A DNA stretch of 40,693 nucleotides from positions 1 to 40,693 of the forward strand of contig MTKO01000086.1 of assembly GCA_004028505.1 (NCBI GenBank), given 5' to 3'. The notes beneath the pieces were generated by a model. The model worked only from the letters and a program-made list of their open reading frames with translations, was not told the DNA's origin and ran no database searches. Position 1 is the stretch's first letter. The number at the start of each line of letters is the position of its first letter. A program made the translations under genes and the position numbers. Positions 1-8,792 of this stretch are shown piece after piece. This DNA comes from Candidatus Electrothrix aarhusensis. GTDB lineage: Bacteria; Desulfobacterota; Desulfobulbia; Desulfobulbales; Desulfobulbaceae.

Positions 1-894
1 ACTCCCCGCGATATCATCAGCCAGCCATATCTTTCCTCTCCGCGCCCGGGAAGGCGGGGTGCTGGTGCGCACCGGCCAGACTGAGGGCTCTGTTGATCTA
101 GCCCGTCTTGCTGGAATGCGGACTGCTGGGATCATCTGTGAAATCATGAAAGACGACGGCACCATGCTCGAATGCCGGATCTGGAGATATTCGCAAAAGA
201 GCATGATTTGAAAATCGCTACCGTGGCCGATTTAGTTGCCTATCGCCTGCGTGAGGACATACTGGTGCATCGTGCTGTGGAAACTCGTCTCCCCACCTTG
301 CATGCTGGCGATTTCAAAGTCATTGCCTATACCAACGATGTGGATTCTTTTGAACATGTTGCCTTGGTAAAGGGTGAGATCAACCCGGACGAGCCGATAA
401 TGGTGCGCGTCCATTCTGAATGTCTGACCGGAGATGTGTTCGGCTCTGCCCGCTGTGATTGCGGAGCTCAGCTCCAGGCTGCCATGCGAATGGTTGATCA
501 GGAAGGAAGTGGAGTTATCCTGTATATGCGCCAAGAGGGACGCGGTATCGGCCTAGTGAATAAGCTCAAGGCCTATAACCTGCAGGACGAAGGGTTCGAT
601 ACAGTGGAGGCCAACGAGCATCTTGGTTTTAAACCGGATTTACGCGATTACGGTATCGGTGCGCAGATGCTTCGTGATCTCGGGGTTCGCAAGATGCGTC
701 TGTTGACCAATAATCCGAAAAAGATTATCGGGCTGGAAGGGTATGGCTTAGAGGCTGTAGCTCGTTTGCCCATCGAGGTGCTTTGCGAATGCGAAAGCCG
801 GGATTATCTCCGCTGTAAACGCGATAAGATGGGGCATATACTAGAATTATACGGGCAGGATCCTTCAAGCTCTTCTGTCGAGAAAGAGTCCTGA
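1..894 (+). CDS. ribBA: RibBA, bifunctional riboflavin synthesis enzyme (5' partial, frameshifted)
   Basis: Bifunctional 3,4-dihydroxy-2-butanone-4-phosphate synthase / GTP cyclohydrolase II, supplying both precursors of riboflavin. The 5' end lies outside the window. Positions 26-166 encode the end of the RibB domain ([18 protein letters not shown], then the DDGTM motif). From 172 the reading continues one frame back with [13 protein letters not shown] and the whole RibA domain: [16 protein letters not shown] with the three zinc cysteines, RQEGRGIGL and TNNPKKI. The family reads GTMARMPDLE across the break, so one G is missing after the ATG at 164-166. A second break is likely near 19-25, because TPRDIIS at 1-21 is in yet another frame. 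The unbroken ORF begins at 172, but that is an internal Met, not the true start. Product call is firm. Confidence 0.93.
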
Positions 895-963
895 GTTTAT
901 CCTCTCTCCGGCTGCTACAGCTTGTGGAGGATTCTTTAAAAAAGAAAGGTATTGCTGAATTTT

Positions 964-2466
964 CTACCGCACCGCAATACTATACGGCGATGTCAACATC
1001 TCTTCTGCCTGCTGACTGATAATTGTTCGAGGGTACTGTTTACAGATAAGCTGAAAGCATTTTTTCGCCCGCTCTTCCTTGCCCTGCTTTCGATAAGCAC
1101 TGCCTAATCTAAAGAGGCAGGATGGGAGGCCAGGGTATTGCGGGCGTTGTTTCAGAAGGAGGAGAAGAAAGCGTGCCGCCCTAGCAGTCTCGCCGGAACG
1201 AATATGTATTTCAGCAAGAGCAAGCATGACCGAGGGCTGCAAGCGAGGGATACGGCTTACCTCTTTGTATTCTTTAAAATATGTATAAAGATCTTGGTAG
1301 GTTTCTGGGGCTGCAAGTTGCCGGAGGAGTTTTCCTGCGGTTTTGTGGAACTGGTCACTTTCCGGGTTGCGTTTATCAAGATGAAAAAGTCGGGCGAGCT
1401 CGTTCGGATTATTCGGCTCCTTCTGTAATGCCACCAAAATTTTTTCTCTGAGATCTGCGGCTTCCTTGTCCGAGAGATTGTTAGAAGCCTGTAGATCCTG
1501 TTTCAGTAGCAGGGGGATGCTTTGGGTCGCAGCTGGGCTCGTTGCTTCTTGTGGTTTTGGTGGATTCTCTTCTCTCCCTGCTTGTTTTTTTTCATTTGTC
1601 CGGAAAATAAGACCGATGCTGATGCCAGCAAGTAAACCACCGATAAGGGCTGCAACGGCCTGTGTATCTGGAAAGTTTGCAACAAGGTAGACTTCTTTGC
1701 TTACCCAGAAGGGAAAGAGAAACCAGCCAAAAACCGTCGTACGTCTGCTGCAAAAACCCAGAGAACAGAGTGCGTTGCTTCTTTTGTCGCCGTATACAAG
1801 GAGATAAGTCCCCATTAATCCAGCAATGGCACCGGTCGCGCCGAGAAGCGGGCCTTGACTCAACGGATGGATAAAACCGAAGGCTAGGCCGGAAAATGCT
1901 CCGGTTATGAGATAGATCCCGAGATAGAGAATTCGACCAATGCCTATTTCTATCCATGATCCGACAAACCAGAGGAACACCATGTTGCCGACAAGCGGGA
2001 TAATATCATGGTGAATGAACATGTAAGTGGCTATTCCAAGATATTTTTTTCGGGCCGGAGAGTAACCGAAACGATAAGAGAGGCTTTGATTCAGCCTTTC
2101 CTCAAAGATTTTCCGTTTTGGCGACCAGTCAGCAAAACGGGGATCAGCAGGCGGTATCAGGATTTGCTGGCGAAGCGCGGATTGAAACTGGTCATCTTGG
2201 ATAAGATGCTGAAAAATTGCTGCGGGCTTCTTGGTATCGTATAGAAAATCGGGGATTGCCGCATGACGGCGTTGGAGATATTCCTGATAAGCCTCTAATT
2301 CTATTTCCAAGAGTCCTGAAGAACGTGCCCAGGAAACAGCTTGCATGTATTTCTGTTGCTCACTATGTTGAAAATAGATAAAAATGCCTATATTCAGCAT
2401 GATAAGAAATATGGTTAAGCAGGGGAATCGTCTCTGAGGACCGTCGGAAACAGGAATAATCAGCAT
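964..2466 (-). CDS. Rhomboid-family membrane protein with TPR tail, probably catalytically dead
   Basis: Integral membrane protein of the rhomboid fold, about 500 aa. There is one N-terminal membrane segment (about residues 14-33), a long soluble loop of about 110 residues, the rhomboid core (MFIHHDIIPLVGNMVFLW, then GATGAIAGLMG, then AALIGGLLAG), and a C-terminal region of TPR-like helical repeats (about residues 350-490). In active rhomboids the core motif is GxSG with a later AH.GG. Here the serine is Thr (about residue 211) and the histidine is Leu (about 274), so proteolysis is unlikely and a binding or chaperone role is inferred. I chose the start at 2466 (MLIIPV), because GGAGAG lies 3 nt upstream. 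The ORF itself extends to 2487. It overlaps the end of mobA by 7 nt, so the two are probably cotranscribed. Confidence 0.85.
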   Translation of the reverse strand: MLIIPVSDGPQRRFPCLTIFLIMLNIGIFIYFQHSEQQKYMQAVSWARSSGLLEIELEAYQEYLQRRHAAIPDFLYDTKKPAAIFQHLIQDDQFQSALRQQILIPPADPRFADWSPKRKIFEERLNQSLSYRFGYSPARKKYLGIATYMFIHHDIIPLVGNMVFLWFVGSWIEIGIGRILYLGIYLITGAFSGLAFGFIHPLSQGPLLGATGAIAGLMGTYLLVYGDKRSNALCSLGFCSRRTTVFGWFLFPFWVSKEVYLVANFPDTQAVAALIGGLLAGISIGLIFRTNEKKQAGREENPPKPQEATSPAATQSIPLLLKQDLQASNNLSDKEAADLREKILVALQKEPNNPNELARLFHLDKRNPESDQFHKTAGKLLRQLAAPETYQDLYTYFKEYKEVSRIPRLQPSVMLALAEIHIRSGETARAARFLLLLLKQRPQYPGLPSCLFRLGSAYRKQGKEERAKKCFQLICKQYPRTIISQQAEEMLTSPYSIAVR

Positions 2467-3170
2467 GGGCTCTCCAATTTTCGGCAAGCTCTCTTGTTTT
2501 TTCGTGTTACTTGATCAGGGGTGTTGACATTGCGCCAGGAACTATGCAGGCGTTCAGGGGGCTGAAGGTGGCGGACCCCGATCTGATGGGCCAGCTGACT
2601 GATCCGGAGAGAGCCGGATGCAGCGATTGTTTCCAGCTGTGGACGGCAGCGGAAGTCATACCAGGCAAGGAGTGGTTCAAGATGACCGTCCCCGAGCAGA
2701 TCGGGCAGAACGGCCCGGATACCGGGTTGACGTTGGGCAAGGAGCCAATCCAAGCTTTCCGGCTGCACATCAGGTTGGTCACAGGCCATCACCAACCAAG
2801 AGACGCCACGTTGCCAGCGCATAACTGAAAGGATTCCGGCAAGGGGGCCAGCCAGTCCGGGTGCATCTGGAATGCGGGGCAGGGCGGTAAGTGACGCCGG
2901 GATTTCTCCTGAACCGGAAAGGACAACCTGATCCACCTTGGGGGCCAAGGTTTTCACCGCATGTTCAAGCCAGGTTTTGTCTTTTTCTCTGATAAGATGC
3001 TTGGGCCTACCCATCCGAGTGCTCTTGCCGCCGATCAGTATACATCCCCAGACGGGCGTTTGTTTCCATGTGGTCGTGATTAGTGATTGGACAAGGGCGA
3101 AGAGGTGATCAACCGTGGCCTGCTCCCTGTTCAGGATTGCAAGAACTTGGCCTTTATTTTCAGGCGGCAC
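2460..3170 (-). CDS. mobA: MobA, molybdenum cofactor guanylyltransferase (C-terminal half of a probable MobB-MobA fusion)
   Basis: Transfers GMP from GTP to molybdopterin to make the MGD cofactor of molybdo/tungsto-enzymes. The nucleotide-binding signature GGKSTRMGRPK is at about residues 47-57, followed by the metal-binding region around MACDQPDV. The first ~40 residues (VLAILNREQATVDHLFALV...) are not MobA-like. They resemble the C-terminal tail of MobB and precede the true MobA start. The only in-frame start at this 5' end is a GTG inside mobB, and the frame stays open upstream (FRPEGQSDV). This suggests one continuous MobB-MobA polypeptide whose frame was lost near 3193. The function of this half is clear; its separate existence is doubtful. 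Confidence 0.87.
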   Translation of the reverse strand: MPPENKGQVLAILNREQATVDHLFALVQSLITTTWKQTPVWGCILIGGKSTRMGRPKHLIREKDKTWLEHAVKTLAPKVDQVVLSGSGEIPASLTALPRIPDAPGLAGPLAGILSVMRWQRGVSWLVMACDQPDVQPESLDWLLAQRQPGIRAVLPDLLGDGHLEPLLAWYDFRCRPQLETIAASGSLRISQLAHQIGVRHLQPPERLHSSWRNVNTPDQVTRKNKRACRKLESPC

Positions 3171-3586
3171 ATCACTTTGGCCTTCTGGCCGGAAAGCCAG
3201 ATCTTTGGTATTGCCGTTGTCGCATGTCCCTCGATCAAAACAATGTCATAGGAAGAGCAAAGGGTAACCAGAAAGGCGGTCAGGTCTCCCTGTTGGTGGT
3301 GCCGAATAAAATGCTGTTCCCCCAGCAGGGCGACATCAGCCCCGGCGGAAAAAAAACGATCACTGTCCTTGCCCGGCGCATCAATCTGGACCTTATGGGC
3401 ACCGTCTTTGACCACAGCGACATGCAGACCTGTGGAGCGCAGCCGGGGAATTAAGGCTTCGATCAGGGTGGTTTTACCTGCCCCGCTGTTTCCGCAGATC
3501 CCCAGGACAGGATAGGGGGCCAGTGGATGTGGTAAGGAGTGCGCCTGGATATGTGACAAGGAATGTGATTTTTTTTTGTTTTTCAT
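3131..3586 (-). CDS. mobB: MobB, molybdopterin-guanine dinucleotide biosynthesis adaptor (N-terminal half of a probable fusion)
   Basis: P-loop GTPase that helps MobA in molybdenum cofactor maturation. Walker A is GNSGAGKTT (about residues 32-40). The next conserved blocks are HVAVVKDGAH, DSDRFFSAGADVALL and IVLIEGHATTAIPKIWL. After IPKIWL the family similarity stops abruptly, and the last ~20 residues are lysine-rich nonsense. The expected MobB tail is found in the frame of mobA, one base away, at a T-run (3193-3195 on the reverse strand) that probably lost one T. The start overlaps the mqnD stop as ATGA, which suggests translational coupling. The N-terminal 25 residues are low complexity (KNKKKSHS...). 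Confidence 0.86.
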   Translation of the reverse strand: MKNKKKSHSLSHIQAHSLPHPLAPYPVLGICGNSGAGKTTLIEALIPRLRSTGLHVAVVKDGAHKVQIDAPGKDSDRFFSAGADVALLGEQHFIRHHQQGDLTAFLVTLCSSYDIVLIEGHATTAIPKIWLSGQKAKVMCRLKIKAKFLQS

Positions 3587-4457
3587 GCTGACGACCCGGT
3601 TGCAGAGACATAAGAGTCTGTATCTGCGTTAAAAATACCAGCGTTTTTTCCTCGGCGTAAAAGTTCCTGTACGGCAGCTCGCCCTGCATCGGTAAGGTCT
3701 GTAGAAAAATCATTAACATAGAGCTTGATATGATCAGCAATCACCTGCTCGTCCAGCTCCTGAGCATGTTGTTTGATATATGCGGTGCAAGCTTCCGGGT
3801 GTGCGTAAGCCCAGTCGAGACTGGAGGCTATGGCTTTCTCGGTTTCTTTGATGGCAGGCTGCCCAAGGCTTGTACGGGCGGCGATACAGCCAGGGGAATG
3901 GGGAGCCCAGTTTCCTTTTCCCACCACTCGCCCAAATCCTGTACACAGACAAGTCCGTACTTTTGAAAGGTGAAGCGGCTTTCATGGATAATGACCCCGG
4001 CATCTGCTGTGCCCTCTTTGACGGCCTCCATGATGGTATCAAAGGGCATCATGATCGTTTCGCTGTGCTCAGGAAGAAACAGTTTAAGGAGGAGAGCAGC
4101 GGTAGTGTATTTGCCCGGAATGGCTATTTTCCAGGAGGATGGTTTTGTTTTCTGCTCCGGTCGTGTAATCAGGAGAGGGCCGCAGCCCCGCCCGAGAGCC
4201 GCGCCCGCATTGAGCATGGTGTAGCTGTCCTGTATGTGACCCAGGGCGTGAAACGATACCTTGGTCACATCAAGCCTTGTATCAAGCGTTGTGTTCATGC
4301 TCCTGTTCATGGCCCATGTATTCAGGGTTTCCACGTCTTCAAGCAGCGGGGGGGCAAAATGAATATTCCGGAGAGGGATCTTGCCGTGCATGAGGGCATA
4401 GAAGATAAAGGTGTCATTGGGGCATGGTGAATAGCCTATGGTAAGCGGGGGGGCCAT
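3583..4457 (-). CDS. mqnD: MqnD, 1,4-dihydroxy-6-naphthoate synthase (frameshifted)
   Basis: Late enzyme of the futalosine route to menaquinone, releasing dihydroxynaphthoate from cyclic dehypoxanthinyl futalosine. It belongs to the periplasmic-binding-protein-like MqnA/MqnD family. The N-terminal signature SPCPNDTFIF is at residues 10-19, followed by DVTKVSFHALGHI, GCGPLLI and a GVIIHESRFTF block. The first ORF (3828-4457) runs into noise after GLPIPL. The family sequence GCIAARTSLGQPAI resumes in the neighbouring frame and runs to 3583. One base, probably a C on the plus strand at 3889-3891, is missing. Full length would be about 291 aa, normal for MqnD. It is first gene of the reverse-strand operon with mobBA. 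Confidence 0.88.
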
Positions 4458-4801
4458 ATGAGGATGTCTTATTGAAATGTCTCTGTAAAATGTTCCGCTG
4501 AAATATTTTTTGTTGAATACCTGCTGCTGCTTCCTTTTTGCTCTGTTGTCTCCTCTATCTTTCTTTAACTCTAATAGGATATCCTTAAACTATCATTCTG
4601 TCAAGCCTTGTGACAGAAGGAGCTGCCAGTGACGTGCAGACCATTTTGCAAGGAGGCAGGCTGGATCCACTCTTTTCCTCCTTTTTACAGTCCTGCCGCG
4701 ATTCTGTACTTTTTTTCTTGTCATGGGTTGTTATTTTTGTGTATGGTGGCTATTCTTGCAAAAACTAGTGTTCGTTAACAGGCAGTCTGCCGGGCATCAA
4801 A
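4458..4801. other. Divergent intergenic region between mqnD and yceD
   Basis: This 344-bp gap separates the reverse mqnD operon from the forward lipid-synthesis run, so it must hold promoters for both. It is pyrimidine-rich, with several T-runs. I see no convincing ORF, no RNA gene and no FapR-like palindrome. A weak sigma-70-like promoter facing yceD is listed separately. Confidence 0.6.
4718..4747 (+). promoter_or_regulatory. Candidate sigma-70 promoter for yceD-rpmF-plsX
   Basis: TTGTCA (4718-4723), an 18-nt spacer, then TATGGT (4742-4747), about 55 bp before the yceD ATG. The -35 is 5/6 and the -10 is 4/6. This is a plausible but weak match chosen by eye. Confidence 0.3.
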
Positions 4802-5317
4802 ATGAAAGTTCAATTTACAGACGTTTCTATAGTAGGCAATCGTTATATTATTACGGACGATAATTGGCTTGCTCAGACAGATCTCCAGAAAAGCGCTCCG
4901 GTCCATGCGGAGTTGACGCTTACGCGAAAAAATAATAAACGAGTTGAAGTACGCGGAAATTTGGATGCCGGAGTGCTGATCGCCTGTGATCGCTGTCTTG
5001 CCAGCTACAGTTTTGCTGCCCAGGCCGCCTTTCATTATATATTGGATGTTGAAAGCGAAGAGAGCGGTCATATAAAAGAGCTGGAATGCACACGGGCCAA
5101 TCTTGATATCATTCAGGTGGACGAACCGGTGGTTGATATTCCAGATCTCCTGCGACAGCAACTTTATCTGGTGTTGCCGGAGAAAAAGATATGTTCTCCA
5201 GATTGCAAGGGACTGTGTACACAGTGCGGAACAGATTTGAACAGTGGAGAATGTTCCTGTGCCAAGACGACGAGCAATTCTCCCTTTGCAATATTGGCTT
5301 CGTTGAAAAAAGGCTGA
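4802..5317 (+). CDS. yceD: YceD / DUF177 family protein
   Basis: DUF177 protein of 171 aa, almost always encoded just before rpmF. In other bacteria the family is linked to 23S rRNA accumulation or to the L32 operon. Visible features are CDRCL at about residues 63-67 and a C-terminal cysteine cluster (CSPDCKGLCTQCG, then CSC) that probably binds zinc. The terminal SPFAILASLKK motif is also typical. It starts the forward operon and lies 96 bp upstream of rpmF. The ribosome binding site is weak. Family call is firm; molecular function is only inferred from relatives. Confidence 0.9.
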   Translation: MKVQFTDVSIVGNRYIITDDNWLAQTDLQKSAPVHAELTLTRKNNKRVEVRGNLDAGVLIACDRCLASYSFAAQAAFHYILDVESEESGHIKELECTRANLDIIQVDEPVVDIPDLLRQQLYLVLPEKKICSPDCKGLCTQCGTDLNSGECSCAKTTSNSPFAILASLKKG

Positions 5318-5413
5318 GTCCTGCCTCGTACGGACAATACATAACATATAATAATAAAACAACCTGGATATCCATTCAGGAAGATTACAGTTTTTTACTT
5401 CAGGAGGAAGGTC

Positions 5414-5602
5414 ATGGCATTACCAAAGAGACGACATTCACATTCACGAACCCGTAAACGGAGATCACACGATTTTTTAACCGGTCCCAGCGTGGGTCGT
5501 TGCTCAGAGTGCGGTGAGCCGAAAATGCCGCATCAGTTATGTTCCGGTTGCGGTACATATAAAGGAAAAACCTTTTATCAGTTCGGAGATGAACTGGATT
5601 AG
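5414..5602 (+). CDS. rpmF: 50S ribosomal protein L32
   Basis: Small basic ribosomal protein of 62 aa. It starts with the usual MALPKRRHSHSRTRKRRSHD and carries the zinc-ribbon cysteines CSEC and CSGC. A strong Shine-Dalgarno (AGGAGGAAG) precedes the ATG. The order yceD-rpmF-plsX is the standard bacterial arrangement linking ribosome and membrane synthesis. It is intact and full length. Confidence 0.97.
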   Translation: MALPKRRHSHSRTRKRRSHDFLTGPSVGRCSECGEPKMPHQLCSGCGTYKGKTFYQFGDELD

Positions 5603-5610
5603 GCAGACCT

Positions 5611-6621
5611 GTGAAGATAGCCCTTGATGCCATGGGCGGTGATCAGGGCCCTGAACTTCTGATTGACGGAGCTCTCCGTGCTCTTAGAAGAAACAAGGAG
5701 CTTTCGATAGTCCTGCTTGGCCCTGAAGATCTGCTCAAAGAACGGATTGCGCAATGTGTTGACTCTGGTAATGTCGCTGGACGATTGCTTATTGAGCATG
5801 CCCCTGAGACTGTCACTATGGAAGAGTCCCCTGTGGAGGCCATCCGCAAAAAAAAGGACTCAACCATAATGCGCGGCTTTGACCTTGTTAAAAACGGGCA
5901 GGCAGATGCAGTGGTGTCTGCCGGGCATTCCGGGGCGACCATGGCTGCTGCTATACGTAAACTTGGGCGATTGGAAGGGGTTTCCCGCCCAGGTATTGCC
6001 AGCCTGTTTCCTACTCGTAAGACTCCGGTTATGCTGATGGATATTGGGGCTAATGTGGATTGCCGCCCTCAGCATCTCTTCCAGTTCGCGGTTATGGCCT
6101 CTTCCTGTTGTGCCCTTTTACAGAATAAGAAAAGTCCCCGTGTCGGGCTGCTCAGTATCGGCTCTGAGCCTGGTAAGGGAAACGCCTTGATCAAGGAAAC
6201 CCATGAGTTACTCAGGCAGAGTAATCTTAATTTTGTCGGCAATGTGGAAGGGCGTGACGTGTACGGTGGCGAACTTGATGTCGTGGTTTGCGACGGCTTT
6301 GTCGGCAATATTTCCCTCAAGATCAGTGAGGGGCTCGCTGAAGCGGCCATGCAGATGCTGAAAGATGAGATTATGAAGTCTCTCCGGGCTAAAATAGGCT
6401 ATCTTCTTATCCGTAAGGCCTTTACAGCATTTCGTAAACGGGTGGATTATGCCGAATACGGTGGCGCACCTTTATTAGGGATCAACGGGATCGGTATTAT
6501 CTGTCATGGTTCATCGTCATCGGTAGCTATTTGTAACGCTATAGGTGAGGCTGCCAAGCTGGTAGAAAATAAAGTGAATGATTCCATTGTTAAATCATTG
6601 CGCCAGTATATCACCGCGTAG
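5611..6621 (+). CDS. plsX: PlsX, phosphate acyltransferase
   Basis: Converts acyl-ACP and phosphate to acyl-phosphate, the acyl donor for PlsY in phospholipid synthesis; a peripheral membrane enzyme. It opens with KIALDAMGGDQGPE, contains SAGHSGATMAAA, and later the DGFVGNISLK block. At 336 aa it is the usual length. The start codon is GTG, only 8 bp after the rpmF stop, so translation is probably coupled to rpmF. fabH follows after 19 bp. Confidence 0.96.
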   Translation: MKIALDAMGGDQGPELLIDGALRALRRNKELSIVLLGPEDLLKERIAQCVDSGNVAGRLLIEHAPETVTMEESPVEAIRKKKDSTIMRGFDLVKNGQADAVVSAGHSGATMAAAIRKLGRLEGVSRPGIASLFPTRKTPVMLMDIGANVDCRPQHLFQFAVMASSCCALLQNKKSPRVGLLSIGSEPGKGNALIKETHELLRQSNLNFVGNVEGRDVYGGELDVVVCDGFVGNISLKISEGLAEAAMQMLKDEIMKSLRAKIGYLLIRKAFTAFRKRVDYAEYGGAPLLGINGIGIICHGSSSSVAICNAIGEAAKLVENKVNDSIVKSLRQYITA

Positions 6622-6640
6622 CTGTTAAGAGGAAAGATTT

Positions 6641-7615
6641 ATGCACCGTGCTGTTGTCCTTGGAACCGGTTCCTGCCTGCCTCGTCGGGTACTGACAAAT
6701 GATGATCTCGAACAGATGGTGGATACCTCGGATGAATGGATTACCGCTCGTACCGGTATCCGTACTCGACGTATCGCCGGTGATGGTGAACAAAACTACC
6801 AACTGGCATCCCGGGCGGCTGAAAAAGCTTTAGAAGCAGCCGGAGTCAGTGCGGAAGAGATTGATCTGCTTGTTGTTGCTACCTTGACGCCCCATATGAT
6901 GATGCCCTCCTGTGCCTGCTTTGTGCAAGCTGAGATAGGGGCGAAAAACGCCTTTGCCTTTGACCTGAATGCCGCCTGCTCAGGTTTTCTCTACGGTCTT
7001 GATATGGCAGGGAAGTATATCGCTGCAACTCCGGAGATGAAGATTCTGCTGATCGGTTCGGAGACCCTTTCTGCGCGGATGAACTGGGAGGATCGCAATA
7101 CCTGTATTCTGTTTGGTGATGGAGCCGGAGCCTGTGTACTCACCGGAGCAAAGCAACGTGGAATCGTGGATTGCTGTCTTTATTCCGACGGTAGCCTCTG
7201 GAAGCTGCTCTATATGGACAGCCCAGCCAGTCGCAATCCGGATCTTCTCATCGAAGAACGCAATGGCTGTTTTTTGCAGATGACTGGACGTGATGTTTTC
7301 AAGCATGCTGTTCGAGCTATGGAAAATGCTGTTGTTGATCTGCTCAATCGTCAGCAGATTTCAATCAATGATATCTCTTTGATCATTCCTCATCAGGCAA
7401 ATATAAGAATTCTCAGCAAGTTAACCGAAAGACTTGGCGCTGACCAGGAAAAGGTATTCATAAACGTCGACAAATATGGTAATACTTCCGCAGCAAGCAT
7501 TCCAATAGCCCTTGATGAAGCCAATAGGCAAAAACGCCTCAAACAAGGCGATCTTGTGCTGTTCTGCTCCTTTGGCGGTGGGTTTACTTGGGGTTCCATG
7601 CTCATGCAATGGTAG
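6641..7615 (+). CDS. fabH: FabH, beta-ketoacyl-ACP synthase III
   Basis: Starts fatty-acid synthesis by condensing acetyl-CoA with malonyl-ACP. The catalytic triad is visible: Cys113 in AACSGF, His251 in IPHQAN and Asn281 in GNTSAAS. The C-terminal SFGGGFTWGS is also typical. Length is 324 aa, normal and unbroken. The ribosome binding site AGAGGAAAG sits before the ATG. In many relatives fabD follows; here an acyl-CoA dehydrogenase follows after 27 bp. Confidence 0.96.
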   Translation: MHRAVVLGTGSCLPRRVLTNDDLEQMVDTSDEWITARTGIRTRRIAGDGEQNYQLASRAAEKALEAAGVSAEEIDLLVVATLTPHMMMPSCACFVQAEIGAKNAFAFDLNAACSGFLYGLDMAGKYIAATPEMKILLIGSETLSARMNWEDRNTCILFGDGAGACVLTGAKQRGIVDCCLYSDGSLWKLLYMDSPASRNPDLLIEERNGCFLQMTGRDVFKHAVRAMENAVVDLLNRQQISINDISLIIPHQANIRILSKLTERLGADQEKVFINVDKYGNTSAASIPIALDEANRQKRLKQGDLVLFCSFGGGFTWGSMLMQW

Positions 7616-7642
7616 CGTGGCGGGAGAAAAAAGGAGAAAAAG

Positions 7643-8790
7643 GTGGATTATTTTCTGACTGAAGAACAACAAATGATCAAGGATACCGCCCGTGAGCTTT
7701 CGGAGGAAAAGATCATTCCCAAGCGGGCAGAGCTTGATGAAAAAAATGAATTTGCCGGGGAAATCCTTAAAGATATAGCTAAGGCTGACCTTTTTTCTCT
7801 CTTTGTTCCAGAGGAATACGGTGGTTTTGGCGGAGGCTGTTTTGAAACCGTGTTGGCCCTGGAAGAGCTGGCCCGAGGCTGTGTGGGGGTGGCGACCAGC
7901 TTTGCTGCTAACGGCTTGGGTCTCCTGCTATATTGATTGCGGGCAGCAAAGAGATGAAAGAAAAATACCTTCCCTCTGTTGCCGAGGGATCATGCTGGGC
8001 CGCCTTCGGCTTAACCGAAGCCGGTGCTGGCTCGGATGCAGCCGGTATTAAAACGACTGCAGTGCTTGACGGTGATGAATGGGTTCTTAATGGTACCAAG
8101 CAGTGGATTACCAACGGCGGCGAGGCGCAGATTTACACTATTATCGCCCTGACCAACCCAGAAAAAGGCATTCGCGGAGCCTCACTTTTTCTTGTTGAAG
8201 ATGGAGATCCTGGTTTTACCTACGGAAAAAAAGAAGATAAGATGGGGATTCGGGCATCAGCCACTCGTGAGCTGATCATGAAAGATTGCCGTATTCCCAA
8301 GGATCGTCTGATAGGGAAAAAGGGTACTGGGTTTATCACGGTTATGAAGACCTTGGATGTTTCACGCCCTAGTATTGCTGCCCTTGCTGTCGGCTTGGGA
8401 CAGGCTGCCCTTGATGAGGCAGTGGTCTATGCCAAGCAACGTGTGCAGTTCGACAAACCGATTATCAGCTTTCAGGCTGTGCAGCATATGTTGGCGGACA
8501 TGGCTATTCAGGTTGAGGCAGCTAGGAGTTTAGTCTATGGTACAGCCCGCCATATTGATGCTCATCCCAAGGATATGAGCAAGAGTTCGTCCATGTGTAA
8601 GGTTTTTGCCACGGATATGGCCATGAAGGTAACCACGGATGCTGTGCAGGTTATGGGCGGCTACGGGTACATGAAGGAATATCCAGTGGAGAAGATGATG
8701 CGAGATGCCAAGATTCTCCAGATTTATGAGGGAACTAATCAGATTCAGCGTAATGTGATCGGGCAGGAACTCAATAAGGAATACGCATAA
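7643..8790 (+). CDS. Acyl-CoA dehydrogenase, short-chain type (frameshifted)
   Basis: FAD enzyme that oxidises acyl-CoA, or reduces enoyl-CoA in reverse, exchanging electrons with ETF. The N-terminal helical domain begins DYFLTEEQQMIKDTA from a GTG start with AAAGGAG upstream. The middle domain has FGLTEAGAGSDA and WITNG. The C-terminal domain ends MGGYGYMKEYPVEKMMRDAK and IYEGTNQIQR, where Glu (about 363) is the expected catalytic base of the butyryl-CoA dehydrogenase group. The frame breaks at about 7928: GLGLL is followed by a stop, while one added C restores GLGLLPILIAGSKEM. Restored length is 382 aa. etfB starts 2 bp downstream. The true substrate (CoA or ACP ester) cannot be read from sequence. 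Confidence 0.92.
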
Positions 8791-8792
8791 CA

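Noticed and set aside
3870-4430. 186-codon forward ORF opposite mqnD
   Set aside because: Antisense to MqnD; low-complexity translation and no ribosome binding site.
4458-4801. Small RNA or leader gene upstream of yceD
   Set aside because: No conserved structure or ORF could be supported by eye.
4775-5362. 195-codon reverse ORF opposite yceD
   Set aside because: Shadow of yceD on the other strand.
7643-8790. Two separate short acyl-CoA dehydrogenase genes
   Set aside because: The two frames join seamlessly after adding one base and together make exactly one normal-length enzyme.
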